Positions 8,981-18,646 are shown, counted from the first letter of the stretch. The stretch is DNA of 64,000 bases from Streptomyces pinistramenti (GCF_020564935.1 NZ_JAJCXB010000022.1:1-64000); one strand, 5' to 3'. The notes: generated by a model not told the origin, from the sequence alone. Numbers and translations: made by a program.

Positions 8981-10402
8981 ATGCCACTGACCACCCTCAT
9001 CCGCGACAGCCGGGCCCTGGCCACCCTCGCCGTCCCCTTGATCCTCACGCAGCTCGCGCAGGTGGCGCTGACCACCACCGACACCGTGATGATGGGCATG
9101 CTCAGCACGGCCGACCTCGCAGCGGGCGGGCTGGCCATCGTCCTCTTCAACCAGCTGCGGACCATGGGCGTCGGCCTGGTCACCTCCGTCGGCAACCAGA
9201 TCGCCGCGGCCGCCGCACGCGCCGAGACCGAGCAGGACGCCGGGACGTCACCGGCCGCAGGGTGCGAGAGCGGCGACGAGGTGCGCGGGATCGTCCGCGC
9301 CGCTCTCGCCGTCGCCACCCTCGCCGGCATCGCAGGGGCCGTGCTCATGCTCCTCATCGGCCAGGCCCTGACCTTCCTGGGCCAGGAAGCCGACGTCGTC
9401 GACCGCGCGCAGACCATGCTGCTGGCCCTCGCCCCCGGTCTGCTGCCCTGCCTGTGGTTCCAGGCCATCCGCCAGTTCACCGTCGGCATGCGCCGCCCGC
9501 AGGCCCTGCTGCAGATCACCGTCGCCTCCGTCGCCGTCAACGCCGGCATCAACTGGCTGCTGATCCACGGCACCTGGGGACTGCCGAAACTGGGCCTGCC
9601 CGGCGTCGGTGTCGCCACCTCGCTGGTCTACCTGCTGACCTTCCTGGCCCTGTACCTCTCGGCGAAGCAGGATCCGGTCCTGGGCCCGCTGCTCAGCGTC
9701 AACCTCGCCAAGGCCGACCGCCCCACCGTCCGCCGCCTGATCCGGCTCGGTATCCCGATCGCCGCGACCTACGGTTCCGAGGCCGGTTTCTTCTCCGTCA
9801 CCGCGCTGATGGCCGGATCCTTCGGCAGCGCGGCGCTGGCCGCGCACACCGCCGTCAACCAGCTCGTCTACATCGTCTTCCAGGTCGCCGTCGGCCTCTC
9901 GCACGCCGCGTCCATCAACGTCAGCCGCGAACTCGCCCTCGACCGGCCCGAGAACGCCCTGCGCATCAAGAACACCGCGCTGGCCTGCGCGGGCGCCGTG
10001 ATGGTCGTCGTCGGCATCGTCTACGTCACGCTGCCCGGCCTCGTGCTCAGCCCGTTCTTCGACACCGGAAGCGCCCGCGACGCCCAGGCGGTGTCCATCG
10101 CCACCCACCTGCTCCTGGTGATCATGGTCCTGCAGTTCTTCGACTGCGCCCAGAACATCGGCGTCGGCCTCCTGCGCGGCCTCGACGACACCAAGAGCGG
10201 CTTCCGCATCACCCTCATCGGCTACTGGCTCATCGGCCTCCCCGCCGCCTGGCTCCTCGGCTACGCCGCCGGACTCCACACCCTCGGCATCTGGCTCGGC
10301 CTGCTCGCCGGCCTCGCCGCCACCGCCGTCCTGCTCCTGCGTCGCTACAGCGCGTCCCTCCGTACGAAGTTCACGGTGGAAGGGGCAGTTCCGGCGACCT
10401 AG
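8981..10402 (+). CDS. MATE family efflux transporter
   Basis: Membrane exporter of the multidrug and toxin extrusion family, 473 residues, with about twelve hydrophobic segments in two repeated halves. The N-terminus LAVPLILTQLAQVALTTTDTVMMGML is the classic MATE entry helix region. The second half restarts around RLIRLGIPIAATYGSEAGFF. It begins 8 bp after the SbnA-like stop and is the last gene of the iron-box operon, so it is the likely exporter of the operon's small product. The convergent GlxA-type gene ends only 15 bp beyond its stop. I see no strong hairpin in between. Confidence 0.92.
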   Translation: MPLTTLIRDSRALATLAVPLILTQLAQVALTTTDTVMMGMLSTADLAAGGLAIVLFNQLRTMGVGLVTSVGNQIAAAAARAETEQDAGTSPAAGCESGDEVRGIVRAALAVATLAGIAGAVLMLLIGQALTFLGQEADVVDRAQTMLLALAPGLLPCLWFQAIRQFTVGMRRPQALLQITVASVAVNAGINWLLIHGTWGLPKLGLPGVGVATSLVYLLTFLALYLSAKQDPVLGPLLSVNLAKADRPTVRRLIRLGIPIAATYGSEAGFFSVTALMAGSFGSAALAAHTAVNQLVYIVFQVAVGLSHAASINVSRELALDRPENALRIKNTALACAGAVMVVVGIVYVTLPGLVLSPFFDTGSARDAQAVSIATHLLLVIMVLQFFDCAQNIGVGLLRGLDDTKSGFRITLIGYWLIGLPAAWLLGYAAGLHTLGIWLGLLAGLAATAVLLLRRYSASLRTKFTVEGAVPAT

Positions 10403-10417
10403 GGACGCCTTTTCGGG

Positions 10418-11455
10418 TCACGTCGACGCGGCGGGGTCAAGCCTTGCCCGCGTCACGTCCTGCCGGGCCGTGGCCGGGCCGCGGAAGGTGTTGCGGTAGC
10501 CGGTGGGCGATACGCCGAGTGCCGCCTGGAGGGAGTGCCGGAAGGAGGCGGCCGTGCCGAAGCCGGCGGCCGCGGCGATCCGGTCGACGGGCAGGTCGGT
10601 CTCCTCCAGCAACTGCCGGGCCCGCTCGATGCGTTGCTGGGTGAGCCACTGCACCGCGGTGAGGCCCACCTCTTCACGGAAGCGGCGGGTGAAGGTCCGT
10701 ACGCTCATGGATTCCTGTGCGGCCAGTTCCTGGAGGGTGAGGGGCTGGTCGAGGCGGGTGAGTGCCCAGGCGCGGGCGGTGCCGGTGGAGGCGAACTGCG
10801 GCTCGCGGACCGGCCGTTGGATGAACTGGGCCTGGCCGCCGTCGCGGTGCGGCGGTACGACCGTGGTGCGGGCCACCGCGTTGGCGACGGACGCACCGTG
10901 ATCATTGCGGATCATGTGCAGGCACAGGTCGATGCCGGACGCCTCCCCGGCCGAGGTGAGCAGGTCGCCCTCGTCGGTGTAGAGCACGTCCGGGTCGAGA
11001 AGGACCGCGGGGTACAGCCGCCGGAAGTGTTCACAGGACTTCCAGTGCGTGGTGGCCCGGCGGCCGTCGAGCAGTCCGGCGGCCGCGAGGACGAAGGCGC
11101 CGGTGCAGATCGAGGCGAGCCGGGTGCCGGGCCGGAGGTGCGCGAACGCCGCGGCCAGGGCGGCGGGCAGCCGCCCTTCGGTGGTGGCCTCGTCGTCCTC
11201 GTGCGTGGCCGGGACGATCACGGTGTCGGCCTCGTGGAGGGCCTGCGTGTCGTGGGCCACGTGGAGGCTGAAGTCGGTGTCGGTGTGGACCGTGCCGGGG
11301 ACGGGTGTGCAGGTCGCGACCTCGTACAGCGGATCGCCATCGGGCGATACGGCGGCGCCGAACAGCTGGTGGACCAGGCCGAGTTCCATCGGGAGCACCC
11401 CGTGCCGTACCAGGACGGCGACCCGGTGGCGCCCGGGATGTGCGAAGACACTCAT
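10418..11455 (-). CDS. GlxA-family transcriptional regulator (DJ-1/PfpI domain plus AraC-type HTH)
   Basis: Two-domain DNA-binding regulator, 345 residues. Residues about 10-180 form a class-I glutamine amidotransferase/PfpI-like sensor, with the nucleophile-elbow-like SICTGAFVLAAAGLLDGR. Residues about 230-335 hold two AraC-type helix-turn-helices (LTLQELAAQESMSVRTFTRRF and RIAAAAGFGTAASFRHSL). I place the start at 11455, where AAGGA lies about 9 bp upstream; a start at 11482 is possible. It diverges from the MFS gene at 11527 across about 70 bp, so it probably controls that transporter. Such proteins usually sense small ligands; the ligand here is unknown. Confidence 0.92.
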   Translation of the reverse strand: MSVFAHPGRHRVAVLVRHGVLPMELGLVHQLFGAAVSPDGDPLYEVATCTPVPGTVHTDTDFSLHVAHDTQALHEADTVIVPATHEDDEATTEGRLPAALAAAFAHLRPGTRLASICTGAFVLAAAGLLDGRRATTHWKSCEHFRRLYPAVLLDPDVLYTDEGDLLTSAGEASGIDLCLHMIRNDHGASVANAVARTTVVPPHRDGGQAQFIQRPVREPQFASTGTARAWALTRLDQPLTLQELAAQESMSVRTFTRRFREEVGLTAVQWLTQQRIERARQLLEETDLPVDRIAAAAGFGTAASFRHSLQAALGVSPTGYRNTFRGPATARQDVTRARLDPAAST

Positions 11456-11526
11456 GGCCAGATCCTTGCACATGGCGGCCATCCGGCTACTCGATCCCTC
11501 CGTGCCGCACCCGCAGCATTTTCGGT

Positions 11527-12813
11527 ATGACGCAGACGATCGAAACCCCGCCCGCCGTCCGGGACCGCAGGCGCATACACCGTGCCTGGTGGGTGGCGGC
11601 CGTCGCCGCCCTGGCCATCATGAGCGCGGGCGCCTTCAGCACCATGCCGGGGCTGCTGGTCGACCCGTTGCACCAGGAGTTCGACTGGTCGCGGGGCTCG
11701 ATCGGCTTCGCGATGTGGGTGAACATGGCGCTCAACGGACTGGCGGCGCCGTTCGCCACCTCGCTGATGGACCGGTTCGGCCCCCGGAACGTGGTCGCCG
11801 CCGCTCTCGGCATCGTCGCCGTCGGCGCGGCCCTGACGACGGTCATGACCCAGGCATGGCAGCTGACGCTCTACTGGGGCTTCCTCGTCGGCCTCGGCTG
11901 CGGCTCGATCGCCATGGGGTTCGCGGCGATCGTCGTGGGGCGCTGGTTCACCCGCAGGCGTGGCCTGGTGACCGGCATCCTGACGGCGGCGAGCGTCTTC
12001 GGGCAGTTCGTCTTCCTGCCGGTGCTCTCCTCGGCCATGGACCGCTACCAGTGGCGTCCCGTCACGGTGACCGTGGCGCTGGTGTCACTGGTCCTCGCGC
12101 CGCTGGTGTGGCTGCTGTTGCGTGACCACCCGGCGGACGCGGGCCTCAAGCCGTACGGGGCCGAGGAGTTCACCCCCAAGCCCGCCCCGGTGCCGGGCGC
12201 CGCCCGGCATGCCGTGCAGGTGCTGCGCCGGGCCGCGGGGACCGGCCCGTTCTGGCTGCTCGCCGGTACCTTCGCCATCTGCGGCGCGTCCACCAACGGA
12301 ATCATGTGGACCAGCTTCGTCCCGGCGGCACACGATCACGGCATGCCGCCCACGACGGCAGCCTCGCTGCTCTCGCTGATCGGCATCTTCAACGTGGCGG
12401 GCACGGTCTTCTCCGGCTGGCTCACCGACCGCGTCGATCCGCGGCTGCTGCTCTGCGTCTACTACGCCCTGCGCGGCCTCTCGCTCGCCTGCCTGCCCGC
12501 CCTGCTCGGCCCGCAGACCGGCCCGCCGCTGATCGTCTTCGTCGTCTTCTTCGGCCTGCTCGACGTGGCCACCGTCCCGCCGACCATCGCCCTGTGCGCC
12601 ATCCGGGAAATCTACGGCGAGCGCGACAGCGCGATCGTCTTCGGCTGGACGCTCACCTTCCACCAAGTGGGCGCCGGACTCATGGCGTTCCTCAGCGGCA
12701 TGGTCCGGGACGCTCTCGGCTCGTACGACGCCGTCTGGCCGGCCTCCGGTGCACTGTGCGGGGTCGCGGCGCTGATGGCGATGGCCATCAGGAAGCCCGC
12801 CCCTGTCGGGTGA
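11527..12813 (+). CDS. MFS transporter
   Basis: Major facilitator superfamily permease, 428 residues, with twelve predicted helices in two six-helix halves joined by a hydrophilic loop around GAEEFTPKPAPVPG. The motif-A-like loop after helix 2 reads SLMDRFGPRNVV, and the symmetric loop in the second half reads GWLTDRVDPRLLL. It is transcribed away from the GlxA-type regulator and is probably its target. A strong hairpin at 12831-12853 follows the stop, so it appears to be a single-gene transcript. The substrate is unknown. It lies between the iron-regulated operon and the Pls-like cluster and could serve either or neither. Confidence 0.9.
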   Translation: MTQTIETPPAVRDRRRIHRAWWVAAVAALAIMSAGAFSTMPGLLVDPLHQEFDWSRGSIGFAMWVNMALNGLAAPFATSLMDRFGPRNVVAAALGIVAVGAALTTVMTQAWQLTLYWGFLVGLGCGSIAMGFAAIVVGRWFTRRRGLVTGILTAASVFGQFVFLPVLSSAMDRYQWRPVTVTVALVSLVLAPLVWLLLRDHPADAGLKPYGAEEFTPKPAPVPGAARHAVQVLRRAAGTGPFWLLAGTFAICGASTNGIMWTSFVPAAHDHGMPPTTAASLLSLIGIFNVAGTVFSGWLTDRVDPRLLLCVYYALRGLSLACLPALLGPQTGPPLIVFVVFFGLLDVATVPPTIALCAIREIYGERDSAIVFGWTLTFHQVGAGLMAFLSGMVRDALGSYDAVWPASGALCGVAALMAMAIRKPAPVG

Positions 12814-12830
12814 GGACCGCAACGGGATTC

Positions 12831-12853
12831 CGCGGACGGTGTGCCCGTCCGCG
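12831..12853 (+). terminator. Hairpin terminator after the MFS gene
   Basis: A perfect 9-bp stem CGCGGACGG / CCGTCCGCG with a 5-nt loop begins 18 bp after the stop at 12813. No T-run follows, which is common for Streptomyces terminators. A weaker dyad AATGCCGC / GCGGCATT (12918-12925 and 12944-12951) lies in the same 295-bp gap and could serve the convergent peptidase operon ending at 13109. Confidence 0.65.
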
Positions 12854-13108
12854 ACCGGCGCCCCCGGATTGACGTCATTTCCGCACCGGGCCCGTGCCAG
12901 CGGGTTCACCCGTGATAAATGCCGCGGACGGATACCTAGGAAAGCGGCATTGTTCGTCGCGGCGGAGTGTTCCATGTGACGACGCGGGCGCTACCTGCTC
13001 TCCCTCTTGGATTCTGTGCAGCCGCATTCGTGGAACGGCCTCGTGTGCCGCCTTGGATTTCGTGAAGTTCGTGGAGTTTGTACGCGGTGGATTGTGGGGG
13101 CCCGCCCG

Positions 13109-14578
13109 TCATGCGGTCTCCTGCTCGTCCGGCAGTGGCGGCAGGCGCCGGTTGTAGAGCCAGGCGTGCAGGAGGGAGCGCAGGGGGCGGTGGCTGTGCT
13201 GTTCGGCGTGGGCGATGAACTCCTCGGTTCCGGCGCTGCTGTGGCGGTAGCGGGTGGCCCAGTTCCGCAGGATGCCGAAGAAGGTGTGGTCGCCCAGGGT
13301 GGCGCGCAGGGCGTGGAGGGTGCAGGCGCCGCGGGAGTAGACCCGGTCGTCGAAGAGCTTGGCGGGGCCGGGGGAGGCGATGCGCATGCGCTGGGCGTCG
13401 TCGGCCAGGTCGGACCAGTTCTGCGCGGCGAGATGGCGGGCGGCGGGGCCGCCGGAATGCTCCGACCAGAGCCATTCGCTGTAGGTGGCGAAGCCCTCGT
13501 TGAGCCAGATGTGCTGCCAGTCGGTGAGGCTGACGCTGTTGCCGAACCAGTGGTGGGCGAGTTCGTGTGCCACCAGGTGTTCGGAGGTGCGCCGGCCGTC
13601 GAGGTGGTTGGTGCCGAACAGGGCGTAGGTCTGGTTCTCCACCGGCTCGTCGAGTTCCGCGTCGACGACGACGGAGCCGTAGACCTCGAACGGGTACGGA
13701 CCGAAGAGCCGCTCGAAGAACCGCATCATCTCCGGCTGGCGGCCGAAGTCGTGGGCGAAGAGCGCGCCGAGGCGTTCCGGAAAAGCGTTGCGGATGGGCA
13801 CCGGGCCGCCGCTCTGACTGCTGAAGGCGAACCGTCCGACCTGGACCGAAGCCAGGTAGCTGGCCATGGGGTTGGCGTGTTCGTACGTCCAGGTACAGGT
13901 GCGGCCGGGGCCGGGGGAGCGGTCGTGGAGGACTCCGTTGGCCACGACGTGCAGGTCGTCGGGGACGGTGGCCGCGATGCGGTAGGCGGCCTTGTCGTCG
14001 GGACGGTCGTTGCACGGGAACCAGGAGGGGGCGCCCAGCGGCTGGCTGGCCACCACCACGCCGGCCGGTGAGCCGCCCGTGTAGTCCCAGCCGATCGACC
14101 CGAAGGGGGTGCGGACGGGGGCCGGCCGGCCCCGGTAGCGGATGGTCGTGGTGAAGGGCTTGCCGGGCAACAGGGCCGTGGCGGGTGCGATGCGCAGCTT
14201 GCCCTGGCGGTGCCGGAAGGGGGCGGGCGCGCCGTTCACCTCGACCGCGGTGACGTCCAGCCTGGAGGCGAGGTCGAACGCGACGGCCTTGCGGGGCTCC
14301 GCCACGGACGCCGTCACCCGGGTGACGGCGTCCAGGGCCCGGCCCCGCGGGAGGTAGCTGAGCCGGAGGTCGTAGCCGGACACGTCGTAGCCGAAGTCGC
14401 CGTGGGAGGGGAAGTACCCGGTGGCCCCGGTCCCGTTGGCGCCGCGCCCGGTGGTGCCCCGGCGATCCGCTCCGCCTCTGGCGGCCCCGTCCGCTGCGAG
14501 GCTCAGCGCGGCGGCCGAGAGGGTGCCGGCCATGAACGTGCGGCGGGTCCAACTGCACATACGTACGGTCTCTTTCAC
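13109..14578 (-). CDS. Tat-exported M1-family zinc metallopeptidase (aminopeptidase N-like)
   Basis: Gluzincin peptidase, 489 residues, shorter than full-length PepN because it has only the N-terminal beta domain and the catalytic domain. The zinc site is HELAHHWFG (HExxH at residues 338-342), with the third ligand in LNEGFATY; VENQTYALFG stands where GAMEN usually lies. The N-terminus WTRRTFMAG plus a hydrophobic stretch is a Tat signal, so it acts outside the membrane. It is the last gene of the leftward Pls-like block, 87 bp after the first synthetase. From memory, epsilon-polylysine producers carry zinc aminopeptidases that degrade their polymer, so polymer turnover or self-protection is a plausible role. 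A general secreted peptidase is the alternative. Confidence 0.9.
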   Translation of the reverse strand: MKETVRMCSWTRRTFMAGTLSAAALSLAADGAARGGADRRGTTGRGANGTGATGYFPSHGDFGYDVSGYDLRLSYLPRGRALDAVTRVTASVAEPRKAVAFDLASRLDVTAVEVNGAPAPFRHRQGKLRIAPATALLPGKPFTTTIRYRGRPAPVRTPFGSIGWDYTGGSPAGVVVASQPLGAPSWFPCNDRPDDKAAYRIAATVPDDLHVVANGVLHDRSPGPGRTCTWTYEHANPMASYLASVQVGRFAFSSQSGGPVPIRNAFPERLGALFAHDFGRQPEMMRFFERLFGPYPFEVYGSVVVDAELDEPVENQTYALFGTNHLDGRRTSEHLVAHELAHHWFGNSVSLTDWQHIWLNEGFATYSEWLWSEHSGGPAARHLAAQNWSDLADDAQRMRIASPGPAKLFDDRVYSRGACTLHALRATLGDHTFFGILRNWATRYRHSSAGTEEFIAHAEQHSHRPLRSLLHAWLYNRRLPPLPDEQETA

Positions 14579-14665
14579 GGTGTGGGGTGTCGTTCGGTGG
14601 TGTGCGTCGCCGCCCGGGGATGGCGACGGGAGCGGGGCACGCTCCTCGTGGTGGCGGCGCGCGCC

Positions 14666-17600
14666 TTACGCTGCCCCGGTCTTGCTCTCCTGCCGCTCGC
14701 TCTCCTGTCGCTCGGAAGCGGCCCAGGAGACAACGGGGTTGCCCAGCCAGCGGGTTGCCGCGGGCAGCCGTTCGCCGCGCATGACCAGCGAGGCCGGGCC
14801 GACCACGGTGCCGTCCGCCACCGTCGAGGCCGGCAGGACGATGGAGTGCGGGCCCAGCGTGGCTCCGGCGCCGAGGTGCACGTCGTCGACGCGCATCAGG
14901 CGGTCGTGGAAGAGATGGGTCTGCAGGACGGCGCCGCGGTTGATGCTCGCGCCGTCGCCCAGGTGGACGAGATCGGTCTCGGGGAGCCAGTGGCTTTCGC
15001 ACCACACGCCGCGTCCGATGCGCGCGCCGAGTGACCGCAGCCAGACGTTGAGCAGCGGCGTACCCAGCAGCGAGGTGCCGAGCCACGGCATGGCGAGTTC
15101 CTCCACGAACGCGTCGTACAGCTCGTTGCGCCACACGAAGGAACTCCACAACGGGTGCTCGCCCGCCCGGAATCGGCCCATCAGCAGCCACTTGGCGGCC
15201 GTGGTCAGCAGGCACGCCGCCACCCCCGCCAGCAGCAGCACCATTCCGGCGACCGCCGCGCCGGCCGCCCAGCCGTCGAGATCCACCGTCTCCTGGAGCA
15301 CGGCGAAGCCGGCGTCGGCGATCAGCACGGCGCAGAACACCGGGACGATCCGGCAGAGTTCGATGGCGCCGCGCGCCAGCACCAGACGGAGCGGCGGGGC
15401 GTAGGTGCGCCGCGGGTCGGGCCGGTCGGCCTTACGGGAGACGGCCATGCCGGGGCGGCCGAGCCAGGAGCCGCCCGGCCCGATGTGCGCCGGGGCGTCG
15501 GACAGCACCCCGATGAGGGCGTCGTCGGGCACGGTGCGCCCGGGGCCGACGATGCCGGAATTGCCGACGAACGCGCGCCGTTGCACCTCGGCCGTCCCCA
15601 GGTGCAGCCAGCCGTGCCGGATTTCGAACGGGGCGACGAGGGTGTCGTCGGCCAGGAAAGCGCCGTCGCCGACGCGGGTCAGCGCCGGCAGCGGCAGCAC
15701 CGTGGAGATCTCCGTCCCGCGGCCCACTCGCGCGCCCAGCAGACGCAGCCACGCGGGGGTCAACAGGCTGGCGTATAGAGGAAAGAGGGATCCCCTGGCC
15801 TGGTCCATCAGCCGGGTCGTGAGCCACGCGCACCACGCGACCCTGCCGTCCGCCGGGTGATATCCGGGCCGCAGCGCCCGCCCCGCCAGGCGTACGACGG
15901 CGGCCAGCACCGCGGCGTAGCACACCACCGACAGCAGCGTCAGCGGCACCGCGGACAGCAGGAGGTCAACGACGACGGTCCGCAGGTTCGCGGCGCCGCG
16001 CGTCAGCCACCACAGCACCGCGAGCGCGGGCAGGGCCGCGCACAACGGCAGCAGGGCGAGTGCGGGCAGCGCGGCGGCGTAGGCCGCGTCCCAGCGCCGG
16101 GAGCGGCCGGTGCGTGGAGCCGGACGCCCCTCGTCGGCGGCCTGTCCGGTGGGGCGGGCCGGGCTGCCGGCCCAGTGCTGCCCGGCCGGCACCGTGCCGA
16201 GGACACAGGAGCCGGGGGCGACGTCCGCGCCGGCCCCGACGTGCGCGCCCGGCATCAGGGTCGACCTGGCCGCGACCCGGGCCCCGGCGCCGACGTGCAC
16301 GGCCCCCAGGTGCAGCTCGTCGCCGCTCAGCCACCATCCGGCCGCATCCACCTCCGGCTCCAGGACGCACCCGTCGTCGAACGTGGCCATGCCGGTCACC
16401 GGCGGCATGGTGTGCAGGACGGTGTCCCGGCCCACCGTGCAGCCCAGAAGCCGGGCGATGCGGCCCGCCCAGGGCGTGCCGGTCAGCGCGGGGACGCCGA
16501 AGGCCGCGACCGTGCGCTCGGCCGCCCACAGCCGCAGGTGCGTGGCGCCGCCGCGCGGGTGGACGCCCGCGCGCAGGCCGCGGGTGAGCAGGCGCGCAGC
16601 GCCCGCGCCGATCGCCGCCCGTGCGGGGGTGCTGCACAGGGCGAGCCACCATCCGGCGATGGCCCACCAGGAGGCGTGCGGGGCCCAGCGGAGCGGGCCG
16701 ATGAGGTTGTCGACGGCGGCGAGCAGCAGCAGCCAGCGCACGCCCGACACGGCGTACAGCGCCATCAGGACGAGGAATTGGACGTACCCGGCGCGGCGCG
16801 GAGTCGGCCGCACCGCGCGGGCCGCGGCGTTGCCTGCGCCTTCCGGGCCGCGCGCTTCCTCGGCGGCGCTGCTGAGGACGCGGTCCAGGTGGGAGGCGAG
16901 CGCGTCGAGCCGGGGGCGTTCGTAGATGTCGGCGACGGAGACCTGGGGGCAGCGTTCGCGCAGCGCGGTGACCAGCCGGGCGGCGGCCAGACTGGTGCCG
17001 CCGAGCGCGAAGAAGTCCCCGTCCGCGGTCACCGGTACGCCCAGCAGGGCGTGCCAGCATTCGGCGACCCAGGCCGCGGTACCCGTCAACTCCGTTTCCG
17101 GCGCGGACCGTTCCTCGGTGACCGGGTGCGGCAACGGCCAGGGCAGGGCGTCCCGGTCGACCTTGCCCGATGTGCGGGTCGGCAGCTGCTCGACGAGCGT
17201 CAGGACGGGCACGAGGGCCTGCGGCAGCAGGTCGAGAAGCCGCCGCCTGGCCGCCGCGAGATCGAGTTCGCCGTCCTCGCCCTCGGGCGCGTCCCTGTCG
17301 GGAACGAGGTAGCCCACCAGGCGCGGGTCGCCCGCGCCGGTGGTCCGCACCGCGGCGGCTGCCGCCCGGACGCCGGGCAGGGCCCGCAGCGCGGCGTCGA
17401 TCTCGCCGAGTTCGATGCGCCGGCCGGCGAGTTTGACCTGGTCGTCGGCGCGTCCGACGAAGACCAGGCCCGCCGGGTCGGCCCGCACCAGGTCGCCGCT
17501 CCGGTAGACGCGCAGGCCGGGCAGCGCGGGGTGGGCGGCGAACTTCTCCGCGTCCTTGGCCGGATCCAGGTAGCGCGCCGTGCCGGCACCGGCGATCAGC

Positions 17601-18646
17601 AGCTCGCCCGTCCCTCCCGGGGCGACCGGCCTGCCCTCCTCGTCCACCACGGCGATCTCCCAGCCGTCCAACGGCCGCCCGATACGCACCGGTTGTGCGG
17701 GAAAGAGCTGTGCCGCGCAGGCGACGACGGTGGTTTCCGTCGGCCCGTAGGTGTTCCACATCTCGCGGCCCGCGGCGAGCCGGTCGACCAGACCGCTGGG
17801 GCACGCCTCGCCGCCGACGATGAGCAGCCGGACGCCGCTGAGCGTCTCCACGGGCCACAGGTCGGCCAGGGTGGGGACCGTCGAGACGACCGTGATGCCC
17901 CGCTCCACCAGCCACGGCCCGAGGTCGGCGCCGGAGCGGACGAGTGCCCGGGGCGCGGGGACCAGGCAGGCCCCGTGGCGCCAGGCCAGCCACATCTCCT
18001 CGCAGGAGGCGTCGAACGCCACGGAGAGCCCGGCGAGCACCCGGTCACCCGGGCCCAGCGGCGCGTCCTGGAGGAACAGCGCCGCCTCGGCGTCGACGAA
18101 CGCCGTCGCGGAACGGTGGGTGACCGCGACGCCCTTGGGCTTGCCCGTGGTGCCGGAGGTGAAGATGATCCACGCGTCGTCCTCCGGGCCCGGGGCGCTC
18201 TGCGGGCCCACGGGCGTCACCCCGGGACGGGTGAGGAGGGCGAGCCCGGTACCGATCACGACGGCCACCCCGCCCTCGTGCCAGATCAGTTCGGCGCGTT
18301 CGTCCGGGTCGTCGGCATCGACCGGTACGTAGGCGGCGCCGCACCAGAGCACGGCCAGAATCGCGACGTACAGATCCGTCGTCCCGGAGGGCACCCGCAC
18401 TCCCACTCTGTCTCCCGGCCCGAGGCCGCACGCCCTCAACTTCTCCGCGAGCGCGGTCACTTCACTGACCAGGGTGTGGTAGTCGAACACCGTCCCGCCG
18501 GCGTCGAGCGCCGGCGCGCTCGGATGGGCACGTGCGGTGGCCGCCAGTACGCCGGTGAGGGTACGGGGCGTGCTGGGCGGCGGCGGGGCGGCTGTTGCCG
18601 CTCCGCCGGAAAGTTGAGGGGCTGCGTCATGAAGGCGTTCCGGCAT
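14666..18646 (-). CDS. Pls-like single-module membrane NRPS (poly(amino acid) synthetase 1)
   Basis: Predicted 1,326 residues, very close to epsilon-poly-L-lysine synthetase (1,319). Adenylation domain about 1-510 (IIFTSGTTGKPKG, NTYGPTETT, YRSGDLV); carrier domain with Ser near 551 in LGGTSLAA. Then six hydrophobic segments alternate with three soluble domains containing left-handed beta-helix, acetyltransferase-like repeats (for example LGARVGRGTEIS and HLGAGATLGP). No standard condensation HHxxxDG or thioesterase is seen, as in Pls. Reading the specificity positions by eye against GrsA gives D-A-E-S-I-G-T-V-V-K, close to a lysine code. I choose the ATG at 18646 with AAGGGAA upstream; an extension to 18826 lacks family similarity. 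The C-terminus holds a 15-bp tandem repeat (14685-14714, ERQESERQES). Confidence 0.93.
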   Translation of the reverse strand: MPERLHDAAPQLSGGAATAAPPPPSTPRTLTGVLAATARAHPSAPALDAGGTVFDYHTLVSEVTALAEKLRACGLGPGDRVGVRVPSGTTDLYVAILAVLWCGAAYVPVDADDPDERAELIWHEGGVAVVIGTGLALLTRPGVTPVGPQSAPGPEDDAWIIFTSGTTGKPKGVAVTHRSATAFVDAEAALFLQDAPLGPGDRVLAGLSVAFDASCEEMWLAWRHGACLVPAPRALVRSGADLGPWLVERGITVVSTVPTLADLWPVETLSGVRLLIVGGEACPSGLVDRLAAGREMWNTYGPTETTVVACAAQLFPAQPVRIGRPLDGWEIAVVDEEGRPVAPGGTGELLIAGAGTARYLDPAKDAEKFAAHPALPGLRVYRSGDLVRADPAGLVFVGRADDQVKLAGRRIELGEIDAALRALPGVRAAAAAVRTTGAGDPRLVGYLVPDRDAPEGEDGELDLAAARRRLLDLLPQALVPVLTLVEQLPTRTSGKVDRDALPWPLPHPVTEERSAPETELTGTAAWVAECWHALLGVPVTADGDFFALGGTSLAAARLVTALRERCPQVSVADIYERPRLDALASHLDRVLSSAAEEARGPEGAGNAAARAVRPTPRRAGYVQFLVLMALYAVSGVRWLLLLAAVDNLIGPLRWAPHASWWAIAGWWLALCSTPARAAIGAGAARLLTRGLRAGVHPRGGATHLRLWAAERTVAAFGVPALTGTPWAGRIARLLGCTVGRDTVLHTMPPVTGMATFDDGCVLEPEVDAAGWWLSGDELHLGAVHVGAGARVAARSTLMPGAHVGAGADVAPGSCVLGTVPAGQHWAGSPARPTGQAADEGRPAPRTGRSRRWDAAYAAALPALALLPLCAALPALAVLWWLTRGAANLRTVVVDLLLSAVPLTLLSVVCYAAVLAAVVRLAGRALRPGYHPADGRVAWCAWLTTRLMDQARGSLFPLYASLLTPAWLRLLGARVGRGTEISTVLPLPALTRVGDGAFLADDTLVAPFEIRHGWLHLGTAEVQRRAFVGNSGIVGPGRTVPDDALIGVLSDAPAHIGPGGSWLGRPGMAVSRKADRPDPRRTYAPPLRLVLARGAIELCRIVPVFCAVLIADAGFAVLQETVDLDGWAAGAAVAGMVLLLAGVAACLLTTAAKWLLMGRFRAGEHPLWSSFVWRNELYDAFVEELAMPWLGTSLLGTPLLNVWLRSLGARIGRGVWCESHWLPETDLVHLGDGASINRGAVLQTHLFHDRLMRVDDVHLGAGATLGPHSIVLPASTVADGTVVGPASLVMRGERLPAATRWLGNPVVSWAASERQESERQESKTGAA

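Noticed and set aside
10418..12813. GlxA-type regulator and MFS gene as part of the metallophore or Pls-like clusters
   Set aside because: They have their own divergent promoter and a terminator, and no iron box; the neighbourhood alone does not justify including them.
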